From the NCBI GenBank assembly GCA_012931725.1, contig CM022949.1, positions 30,023,235 through 30,087,234 of the forward strand: 64,000 nucleotides of DNA, given 5' to 3'. The stretch is from Litsea cubeba (Eukaryota > Streptophyta > Magnoliopsida > Laurales > Lauraceae). The notes under the pieces are model-generated. The model was not told the origin of the DNA, did not search any database, and was given only the letters and a program-made list of their open reading frames with translations. Below, piece by piece: positions 56,100-64,000 of the stretch (positions are counted from its first letter, which is position 1; each line of letters opens with the position of its first letter). The translations under genes were made by a program, and so were the position numbers.

Positions 56100-58820
56100 A
56101 TGGTTAGAATTTCATGGCCACGCTCAAAACCCATCTCACCACAACTCCATCCCACTTCCTCTTCCTCCCAACAAATGCCCCTAAAAAAAGCTATGGATTC
56201 TCTCTACACACAGAATTCTTACATGGGTCTTTCCCAAAAATTCTCAGAAGCCATGGCTTCCTGTGCAAATCTCCGGTCAATGCCCGGTGCCCGGAAACTC
56301 CATGCCCAGATCATTTCCATTGGCCTGGAATCCTCGATTTTCCTCCAAAACCACCTCATGAACATGTACTCAAATTGTGGGTCCATAGATGATGCTCGTC
56401 GCGTCTTTGATGGCATCGCCGAACCGAATGTGTTCAATTGGAATACCATGATCACTGCGTTTTCAAATTCAGGGAGGTTGAGGGAAGCGCGGCATATCTT
56501 TGATGAAATGCCGGAGAGGGATTCCGTTTCTTGGAATGCAATGATGACAGCACATTTCAGACATGGGGAGTGCAAGGAAGCTGTTAAGCTCTTTGTTTCG
56601 ATGATTCGGGTTGGTAGTTTCAGGCCGGGTCCGTTTACTTTGGCCGGTGCTGTGAAGGCCTGTGGTGGGATTCGGTTTCTTGGGTTGGGCCGTCAGCTGC
56701 ATTGTTTGTCATTGAAATTTGATTTTGCTAATGAAACTTATATCAGAAAAGCTGTCCTTGATATGTACGTCAAATGCGAGGCCATGGAGCTCGCAAGTCA
56801 AGAGTTTGAAAGGATGGTCAATCCAAGTCTGTTCTGTTGGAATAGTATGATCATGGGTTATTCGAAATCATCTAGTATAAACCGTGCGCTTGAATTGTTT
56901 TATCAGATGCCTGAACGAGACATTGTTTCTTGGAACACGGTGATTTCAATCTTGTCACAACATGGCTGCGGGACCAGAACTCTTTCCATGTTTGTAGAGA
57001 TGCAGAATCAAGGTTTCAAACCAAATTCTATGACTTATGCTAGTGTTCTGAGTGCATGTGCGAGTGTGCTCGATCTTGGATGGGGTAAACATCTCCACGC
57101 TCGCATTGTTCGATCAGAGTCAAGCATAGATGTTTTTGTGGGGAGTGCTTTGGTCAATATGTATGTGAAATGCAGCTGCTTAGAAGCTGCAAAGCAGATG
57201 TTTGACTCCTTACCTGACCGTAACACGGTGTCATGGACTTCCATTATCGGTGGATTTGCACAATCTGGGCTCGAGGACGAAGCTCTAGTGTTGTTTAATA
57301 AAATGAGAGAGGCAGCTGTTGCTTCTGATCAATTCACCCTTGCTAGCGTTCTAGGAGCTTGTTCGAGTATAAAGAATCTAACTCTTGGGGTTCAGTTCCA
57401 TGCTTATACAGTAAAGATAGGATGTGAATCAACAGTTCCAGTTGCTAATGCTCTTCTGAAAATGTATGCAAAGTGTGAAAGTGTTCAGATGGCAGACCTA
57501 ATCTTCCAGTCAATGCCCGCAAGAGACATAATTTCGTGGACAACAATGGTTACGGCTTATTCTCAGATGGGGGACATCAGTAACGCCCTTGCATTATTCA
57601 ATATGATGCCTGAAAGGAACATTGTTACTTGGAACTCTATGTTGGCCGCATATATACAGCATGGTCATGCAGAGGAGGGTCTCAAAATGTATATTCGGAT
57701 GCTAAGAGAAGCAGATGTGAAATCCGATTGGATTACATTCACAAGTTTGCTCAGTGCATGTGCTGATTCAGCGGCATTAAGACTGGGTAACCAAATTGTA
57801 AGTCAGAGCATTAAAAGTGGGTTTGGTCATGATGTCTCTGTAGCAAATGGGATCGTCACCATGTACTCAAAATGTGGAAGGATTGAAGAAGCACGGGAAA
57901 TTTTCAACTTGATTCCTGTTAAAGATTTGGTTTCTTGGAATGCAATGATCACTGGATACGCTCAAAATGGCCTAGGGAGACAAGCAATTCAGACCTTCGA
58001 GGACATGCTTAAGATGGGAACAAAACCGGATTATGTAACTTATATTGCTGTGTTATCAGGTTGCAGCCATTCAGGTCTCGTTTCTCAAGGGCAATATTAT
58101 TTCACATCCATGACTAAAGATCATAGCATTTCACCTAGACCTGAGCATTTTGCTTGTATGGTAGATCTTCTTGGCCGTGCTGGTCATCTAGAACAGGCTA
58201 AAATGATGATAGACGAGATGCCTATCCAACCAACTGCTGCTGTATGGGGAGCTTTGCTCGGTGCTTGCCGAATTCATGGCAATACAAAACTTGCAGAATG
58301 TGCAGTGGAGCATCTATTTGAGTTGGATTGGAAGGATTCTGGAAGTTATGTGCTGTTGGCAAATACCTATGCAAATGCAGGTAAATTGGATGATGTTGCA
58401 GAGGTGAGGAAACTGATGAGGGAACGAGGAATCCAAAAGAACCCCGGTTGTAGCTGGATTGAAGTTAATAACAGAATTCACGTGTTTACTGTAGATGATA
58501 CAAGCCACCCACAGATCGGTGATGTTCACAGAATGCTGGATGAGGTCCTTAAGAAGACAGAAGAAATGGGGTATGTGATCGATACCAGTAGTTATAGATC
58601 TCGGAGCCATCACAGTGAGAGGCTTGCTGCTGCTTTTGGATTGCTCAGCTTGCCTATTTGGATGCCCATACACATTATGAAAAACCTTCGAATCTGTGGT
58701 GATTGTCACACAGTGATAAAGTTAATGTCCCTTGTTGCTGCAAGGGAGTTGATTGTGAGGGATGCTACCCGTTTCCATCACTTCAAAAATGGTGCTTGCT
58801 CTTGCGGGGATTACTGGTGA
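56100..58820 (+). CDS. PLS-class PPR protein with E and DYW domains, copy B
   Basis: This is an intact 906-codon intronless paralogue of the gene at 42761-45481, with the same start (MVRISWPRSK), motif order and ending (CSCGDYW instead of CSCRDYW). By eye there are about 36 amino-acid differences, roughly 96% identity, spread across the PPR array and E domain; HSE and CGDCH are kept. Differences at PPR positions such as RLES/RSES, HGLAEE/HGHAEE and VSEGQ/VSQGQ could alter RNA recognition, but this is inference. The promoter retains the TATA box but lacks the SINE seen upstream of copy A. It should be organelle-targeted like its twin; no strong transit peptide is apparent in either. Confidence 0.95.
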   Translation: MVRISWPRSKPISPQLHPTSSSSQQMPLKKAMDSLYTQNSYMGLSQKFSEAMASCANLRSMPGARKLHAQIISIGLESSIFLQNHLMNMYSNCGSIDDARRVFDGIAEPNVFNWNTMITAFSNSGRLREARHIFDEMPERDSVSWNAMMTAHFRHGECKEAVKLFVSMIRVGSFRPGPFTLAGAVKACGGIRFLGLGRQLHCLSLKFDFANETYIRKAVLDMYVKCEAMELASQEFERMVNPSLFCWNSMIMGYSKSSSINRALELFYQMPERDIVSWNTVISILSQHGCGTRTLSMFVEMQNQGFKPNSMTYASVLSACASVLDLGWGKHLHARIVRSESSIDVFVGSALVNMYVKCSCLEAAKQMFDSLPDRNTVSWTSIIGGFAQSGLEDEALVLFNKMREAAVASDQFTLASVLGACSSIKNLTLGVQFHAYTVKIGCESTVPVANALLKMYAKCESVQMADLIFQSMPARDIISWTTMVTAYSQMGDISNALALFNMMPERNIVTWNSMLAAYIQHGHAEEGLKMYIRMLREADVKSDWITFTSLLSACADSAALRLGNQIVSQSIKSGFGHDVSVANGIVTMYSKCGRIEEAREIFNLIPVKDLVSWNAMITGYAQNGLGRQAIQTFEDMLKMGTKPDYVTYIAVLSGCSHSGLVSQGQYYFTSMTKDHSISPRPEHFACMVDLLGRAGHLEQAKMMIDEMPIQPTAAVWGALLGACRIHGNTKLAECAVEHLFELDWKDSGSYVLLANTYANAGKLDDVAEVRKLMRERGIQKNPGCSWIEVNNRIHVFTVDDTSHPQIGDVHRMLDEVLKKTEEMGYVIDTSSYRSRSHHSERLAAAFGLLSLPIWMPIHIMKNLRICGDCHTVIKLMSLVAARELIVRDATRFHHFKNGACSCGDYW

Positions 58821-59418
58821 ATAAAGTGAGGATACATGTCAGCATCACTCACATGTTAATGGCTAATACAGAATGGTTTTGCGTGCCTGGTCAATTCGAA
58901 GGTCAAAAAAAGGTCATCACCCAGTGCGGTTCTGCCAAAGCAGGGTCCTGGGAGGGTCCAGACTAGAGACAGATCTAACCTTTGGCAATTTTGCACAAAG
59001 TACCAAGTTATGAAGATTAATATCTTTTAGCTCTGAATTCTGATGGATTCTTTTGGATATTATGAACGTCCCAACTTAGTCCTAATCGTTTACATGGATT
59101 TAAGAGTATGTTACTCTGGGAAGATTAATCATGAAGTGCCAGTGGAGCGTTAAATCATTTCATTTATGGGATTTCAAGAAATATTAGCCATGAGGACTTG
59201 CCATTTTCATTTTTGGGCTTTTATCAACCAACACATTGTTTTGCCCATATTGATCATAAAGGAGATTAAAAAAAAAAATCTCCAGTTCGGCTAAGGGCAG
59301 TGGTATGGTGTCATATGAGGCTAAGATTCAATTTGTATATTTCTTTTCGCCATGTTCTTGGGGCTGCCTACATGGATGCTGCAGAGAAGTTGGCAAAGAT
59401 TGTCTGTATTTTAGTTTA

Positions 59419-60366
59419 CTTCAATAAATTTTTTTCACTGGTGCTTCTGCCAAAGAAAAGGGGAACTAAGATTTGTGCGGGCAGCCTTGCCACTACTGCA
59501 GCAAAGTGTTTCCTCCCAATTTTTTGTGTACATCAAGTACATTGACTTTTATTTAATTGTATATGCATCTCTCTTTTCTTATTAGGGAGAAGGAATTTTT
59601 TATTTTTTATTTTTTTTTGCTTAAAAGGCAATTGTATTAAGAGAAAAGAAGGAACAGGGCAAAGACAGCCCACAAAACAGGGAAGAAATAGCTAGAGAAG
59701 GCAAACAACAAAAGCCTACTCAAGAAACAAGAAACAAAAGGAACAAGAAAAGCCAACCCATAAAAAGCACACCCATATACAAGCACAACACTGCACTTCA
59801 CAGCACTTCACAACACTTTAATACTCATGAAGGGAGCAAGGGAAGCAAAACCTTTCACAGCAGAACCAGCACCAAGGAGGCTTCAAAACTCAGCACAGCA
59901 CTGCACCACTACAAAGCAAATCACAGCAGGCAAGCCACTTCACTGCACAGCGGAGCAAAACAAGGCACAGCCACACAACCAAACACAACAAATAGAAGGC
60001 ACCAATACACTGACAGACACTGCACACTGCACAGATTAGGAGGAACCTGTAATGGACAGAAAATTACAAAACTGGGAGGAGAGGCCTAGAGAAGGAAATT
60101 AATTGAAAGAACAAGGAAAACGTTACAATATTATAGATTGTTACATTAAAAAAAAAAAAAAAGTGGATGTCAAAGGATGAAATGCATGAGTATGACCTCT
60201 ATAGTGGCAACTGGCAAACCATTCTCCATAAGAGTAACAGGCCTAAAACACCAACATTCGCAAGTGCATCTGCATCCTCATTCCATTATCCTGGATCAAA
60301 GATCTAATTTTGTTAATAATGAATAGAAGTCCGCATGTAAGTGTCCCCACGATCCATACCCATAAT
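59419..60366. other. Intergenic; LINE-like tail and RNase H remnant
   Basis: At about 59605-59640 a T-rich tract then GGCAATTGTATTAAGAG looks like an antisense LINE/SINE 3' end. The block 59750-60030 is CACTGCAC/CACAGC low complexity. On the minus strand at about 60200-60290 the frame reads NEDADALANVGVLGL, resembling the ADALAN motif at the end of retroelement RNase H domains. It is short and interrupted, so this is only a probable remnant. Confidence 0.35.
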
Positions 60367-60739
60367 TAGGGGTGTAAGTAGGTACCCGATTCTCCGATTC
60401 CCCGGAGGTTCCGACCCTTAAAAACCGGGTCCGAGTCCTTATTTAAGTCCCGATAAATAAATGAGTCCGAGTCCACCTTGGTTCGGACCCGAGACCTAAC
60501 ATATTGTCCCAATTTTCAAAAATCTCTCTTAAAAATCATATTATTTTTAACATCATTCTCTACCTAAACCCGGACCCGGATCCATACCCGTCCCATATAT
60601 GTTTCTGGTTCCAGTTCCGGAGCCAAGAACCCGGTTCCGAAACGGTTCCGGATCCGGATCCGGTTCCACCTTCTCCTTAATGGTTCTGGTTCCGAGTCCA
60701 CCATGGACCCGGACCGAAACCGACCCATTTACAACCCTA
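60367..60739. mobile_element. 373-bp hAT MITE, TAGGGTTGTAAA family
   Basis: The left end TAGGGGTGTAAGTAGGTACC and the reverse-complemented right end TAGGGTTGTAAATGGGTCGG align. They are flanked by an exact 8-bp duplication CCCATAAT at 60359-60366 and 60740-60747. CCGGTTCCGGA subterminal motifs are shared with the elements at 15757 and 16596. Confidence 0.9.
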
Positions 60740-60747
60740 CCCATAAT

Positions 60748-61509
60748 TTAGATAATGCCTTAGAATCCCAATTAAAAATGTCTCACAATAAGTTATAACA
60801 TGACACATGATTCTGGCACATACCATAAATTATGACATGAACATGATTACTGGGATTTCATCCTATCATATACATGGTTCAGAATATTATAAACACATCA
60901 AATAATAGCCTTGGCTCTAAGTTTCAACAAAGATTCAGGTCAAAAATAAAAAACAAAGAAAAGGACCATGGGAGGTCAAGATAAGGCCATCTTAGACAGA
61001 TGATTGAGGTGATTCGAAAGGTACAAAAATCTAGTATATTTTTTACTAAAAAAATATCTTAGTCAAACTTAACCAGTAAACTAGTTTCACTGCACAATGA
61101 AGTAAAGTCAAATCTGAGTCCTCACTGTTGGGCGAATTTGACCTTAGAACTTGTATGGGTCATAACTAAGTTGGTCGTCCATATTTGGAATCATGCGATC
61201 TACCCGTTTTGTAGTACTCGACAAGATGAACGTAACGGTACAGTCGGATCACAATTATCAAGTCATTTGACTAACAAATGGTCAGATAAGATTCAACTTA
61301 AACATAAAACATTCATTCTGTTATGATCAAACACATTGTGGAACCACACAGCAATCACCAATATATCAAATTAAAGTGTATGCATCGTGATTAAGGTTGT
61401 ATGATGCTTTACATGAGCATGGAGATTACAATTAGGATATCAAAATATATTAAAACATGACCATGAAGCTAGAAACATCTACATGGATTGTTAGAATAGA
61501 ATCAATGTA
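60748..61509. other. Intergenic, nothing recognised
   Basis: AT-rich DNA with a single short ORF (61138-61326) lacking motifs. No repeat ends are evident. Confidence 0.4.
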
Positions 61510-61536
61510 ATACCTTTCTCGGCCTTTTGGCTAAGA
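61510..61536 (+). pseudogene. U2 snRNA 5' fragment
   Basis: ATACCTTTCTCGGCCTTTTG GCTAAGA is the conserved 5' end of U2 snRNA (27 nt). The following bases (ATCAACACAA) depart from the branch-site recognition region, and the rest of U2 is absent. No upstream snRNA promoter element was noticed. It is therefore a truncated fragment and not an RNA gene. Confidence 0.7.
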
Positions 61537-62672
61537 ATCAACACAATTCAAACCATTCAGAATAAAGATCATGGGTCCTAAAACATATATACTGAAACAT
61601 GGATCCTATATTAGAGTAGGAATCATTACATTAGGTTTCAAGAAAATGCAACAAAATCTTAGAATCTAGCATATTGGAAGCCAACGAACCCAAGACTCAA
61701 CTACTGAGTGAAGTTACTTACCTCAATTGATGCTTGCTTAATCTTATGTAAAGATTTGTAAATGATGAGTCATTGGCCTTCTTCCCCTTTCCAAGTCTCT
61801 TCTAATGATGGATCTAGAGGATTGATGGTGAGAATGCTAGATTGGAATCTTGCCACTTGAGAATCCCATGGACGCACTAGGTGCTTAGGTGAGGAAGAGA
61901 TGGAGAGATATAGAGTTGCTGGAGTGGTACAGTGAATGTCTTTAAATAATGTTTGGAGAGGTTGCTTCCTTACGAGGTTAGGACTTATCAGGCCTGTTTG
62001 GCATCGTCTGAGACCGGGTTGTGCTAAGTCGATCTATATATACTCTTGCAAAACTTGTTTGGCAATATTATATATTAAATTACTCTACTAAAAATATGAT
62101 GTACGAAACTTGTTTGATAACATTATAAAAGTTTTGCTTTAATAAGCAAACATAGGATTTATAATATGGGACCCCACCTTTTATTGTTCGCAGCACTATT
62201 ATTATTATACATAGGACCTACCTATAGAAGTTACAACATGGTACCCGCCTTTAAAAAATAGAACATGGAACTCATATCCATAGGATTTATAATGTGGGCA
62301 AACTTTTGTGAATGTAAATACGGGATCCACCTTTAGAAATTAGAATATAGGCCCACATTCATAGGATTTATAATGTGGGTCCACCTTTTGTAAATGCGAC
62401 CATGTGACCCATATTTATGAATTACAAAGTGAAGCCACGTTTTTTTGTAATATTGGACACATGGCCCACCTTTAGAAATTAGAATGGTGAAAATTCTCAC
62501 ATAGATAGATCTCATCTACATTATTCCATCTATCGGCATTCCATGGTTGTTCTACAGTGGACCCAATTGGGAGGGTCGTTTTTTGGAAAAAAAACTCCCT
62601 GGGAGATGCTCTTGTGATTGTAACTCTCACAATACTATGAAAGTAAGGGGTCATATCTAGACTAATTTAGTA
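61537..62672. other. Intergenic with dispersed ATAGGATTTATAATRTGGG repeats
   Basis: A loose tandem family containing CATAGGATTTATAATGTGGG and TTTAGAAATTAGAAT recurs between about 62150 and 62490, with copies near 62280 and 62361. No gene is recognised. GGCCTGTTTGGCATCG at about 61992 resembles a Tourist MITE end, but no partner was found. Confidence 0.4.
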
Positions 62673-62912
62673 TGCATGCACCTCTCACCATATGCTATGA
62701 ACCAGCCAATGGGATGATGATGAGCGTCAAATTTGGTTGCTCATCCAATGGAAATGAGATTATATAACAACTATAAAAGGAAGAAAATCGCAATGCATGC
62801 ACCTCTCACCATATGCTATGAACCGGCCATGTGAGATCATGATGAGCGTCGGATTTGGGTGCTCATCCAATGGAGATGAGATTATTTAATGGCTGTGAAA
62901 GGAAGAAAATCA
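62673..62912. repeat. Two-copy 120-bp tandem duplication, promoter-like
   Basis: Units starting ATGCATGCACCTCTCACC at 62673 and 62793 share GATGATGAGCGTC, TGCTCATCCAATGG and GGAAGAAAATC. Each ends with an ATTATATAAC or ATTATTTAAT stretch followed by GAAAGG or AAAAGG, a TATA-like layout. The duplicate sits directly upstream of a candidate first exon. Confidence 0.8.
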
Positions 62913-62996
62913 CAAACATTCGCATTTCGAAAGCTCTCGAAGAAAGAAACCCTTCTGCCGCTTCCTCCTTCCTCATCTGATCATATTCTTTTCTTC

Positions 62997-63049
62997 ATGG
63001 ATCTATCGCTCCAACTTCCTACGCCTGAAACAGAAACAATTATGTCCAT
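62997..63049 (+). CDS. Candidate first exon of an unidentified gene
   Basis: An ATG in good context (TTCTTCATGGATC) opens MDLSLQLPTPETETIM and is followed by a strong donor CCAT|GTGAGTCTC. The preceding 60 bp (CTCTCGAAGAAAG then a C/T-rich stretch) look like a plant 5' UTR. No downstream exon is recognised before the window ends, and no family can be assigned. It may be non-coding. Confidence 0.3.
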
Positions 63050-63059
63050 GTGAGTCTCT

Positions 63060-63640
63060 CTTTCTATTTATACTAGAAATTTTTCGTGCCTAAAGGCACG
63101 ACGTACCACCGGACCGGATAAGCCTCAGACCGACCGAACCTATGTTCCATGCGTCTTGAAAGCAAGTCCAACCATAAAATGGATTCCACCAAAAAAAATC
63201 CAATTGATTGCTAAATGATATAATTCCATTCATTCATTTATTCTTAACAAAATTAAATCATGAAATCTTTCACCAAATTTGCTCATCTCATCTTCTTATC
63301 TTGGTCCCATCAAGTAGTGCTTTTTTTTTTTTAAATGAAGAAGGGATGACAATACATGTAAATAAATCAAACTTGCTGACTTTTTTGCTTTTGATGGGGA
63401 TGGCAGAAACTTGTAAATTCATCCAACTTTTAGCCCTTTTTCTTTTAAATGAAAAAGGGATGGCAATACATGCAAATAACTCTAACTTGCTGCCCCCTTT
63501 TGCATTCCCCTCTTAAATCCAAGGGTTCAAAATATCCCTTGGATTTATATACATAGATCCAAGGGCTTAAAATGTCTCAGGATTCAAAACCTGAGCTGCC
63601 ATATTATATATATAGATATATATATCTCACAAGCCCCCTT
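63060..63640. other. Intron or intergenic; 110-bp imperfect repeat
   Basis: GATGACAATACATGTAAATA at about 63347 and GATGGCAATACATGCAAATA at about 63459 belong to an imperfect duplication of about 110 bp. No coding signature is seen. Confidence 0.4.
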
Positions 63641-63935
63641 TTTCCATCCTCCCAACGACCACGCCTAATCCACTAGATCCCTTTATCCCTAAACCCTAAT
63701 CCCCCAAAATCACATAATCTCTAGATCTGAGTACTCAACCCATAATCCCTAAATTGTAACTCAAACACCTTAGCCCCTATATTTGAGCCCTAATACCCTT
63801 TTTCCATCTTCCCAACGGCCACTCCTAAATCCCTAGATCACTTAATCCCTAAACCCTAATCCCCAAAATTCCTAAGCCCTAATCCCCAAAATAACCCAAC
63901 AAACTCAAATCTTTAATCCCCAATCTTCTAAACCT
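63636..63935. repeat. Two-copy roughly 160-bp repeat with CCCTAAACCCTAATCCCC
   Basis: CTTTTTCCATC-TCCCAACG-CCAC begins units near 63639 and 63799. Each contains ATCCCTAAACCCTAATCCCC. The CCCTAAA motifs resemble plant telomere repeats, but they occur in ordinary degenerate units and not as a telomere array. Confidence 0.6.
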
Positions 63936-63937
63936 TA

Positions 63938-63941
<4 letters not shown>

Positions 63942-63982
<41 letters not shown>
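63942..63982. repeat. (CT)n microsatellite
   Basis: A pure CT run of about 40 bp close to the window end. Confidence 0.95.
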
Positions 63983-63985
<3 letters not shown>

Positions 63986-64000
63986 CCCTCTTCCCGGCCC

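Larger units (their letters stand above)
46098..59418. repeat. Tandem duplication, copy B (about 13.3 kb)
   Basis: This is the direct repeat of 33144-46077. About 20 bp (46078-46097, AAACCAGCCATCACCTAG) between the two copies match neither end and look like filler at an end-joining junction. Copy B contains a 1.86 kb hAT insertion absent from copy A. It lacks most of the sequence matching 41180-41860 of copy A. Confidence 0.95.

Noticed and set aside
59827..60039. 70-codon ORF rich in Thr, Gln and Ala
   Set aside because: It is a translation of CACTGCAC/CACAGC low-complexity DNA with no family motif.
63660..63880. Interstitial telomere array
   Set aside because: CCCTAAA occurs only a few times within degenerate units of about 160 bp, not as a tandem heptamer run.
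1..64000. A previously undescribed multi-gene system
   Set aside because: The genes present (MYB-related factor, phosphate carrier, PPR pair) belong to known families and are neighbours by ordinary plant genome structure. I saw no set of linked unknown genes.

Overview
This is a plant nuclear window, very probably from an angiosperm. The evidence is GT-AG introns, a DIVARICATA-type two-MYB factor, DYW-class PPR genes, a mitochondrial phosphate carrier, and AT-rich intergenic DNA full of short inverted-repeat transposons. The species cannot be fixed from the sequence. A 100-base run of N at 15373-15472 is an assembly gap.

Layout. From 1 to about 25400 the window is mostly repeats. Recognisable items are a 1.29 kb hAT-type element (54-1340), a decayed minus-strand repeat ORF (about 3.5 kb), a long-inverted-repeat MULE-like element (6.1-6.8 kb), an L1 LINE 3' end (7.7-8.2 kb) and several small hAT MITEs with exact 8-bp target duplications. 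There is also a larger hAT-like segment carrying a stromal ascorbate peroxidase terminal exon (11.0-13.5 kb), a tRNA-type SINE, the first exon of a probable plastid-targeted protein running into the gap, a 2.5 kb solo LTR (19044-21543) and a Tourist-like MITE with internal repeats (21701-22850).

From 25527 to 29727 lies a two-exon MYB-related gene. Its C-terminal half is an 11-copy, 126-bp (42-residue) in-frame tandem array. The reading frame is broken twice by single-base-type indels, once in a GAGAAG repeat of exon 1 and once inside the array.

From 32953 to about 59418 there is one large tandem duplication of about 13 kb. The unit contains exons 2-6 of a mitochondrial phosphate carrier and an intronless DYW-type PPR gene. 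The left breakpoint lies in carrier intron 1, so the first carrier copy (32953-40771) has all six exons while the second (49005-54990) lacks exon 1 and carries three further frameshifts and a 1.86 kb hAT insertion exactly at the exon 2 acceptor. The first carrier copy also has a single-base deletion in exon 2. Both PPR copies are intact 906-codon genes, about 96% identical in protein by eye. Comparing the copies gives filled and empty sites for the hAT insertion and, less cleanly, a SINE.

From 59419 to the end there are repeats, one hAT MITE (60367-60739), a 27-nt U2 snRNA 5' fragment, and a possible gene start at 62997 behind a duplicated promoter-like segment.

I found no operon-like or clearly new biochemical system. 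The most unusual items are the MYB repeat tail, the exon-truncating tandem duplication, and a foldback element in the carrier's last intron.
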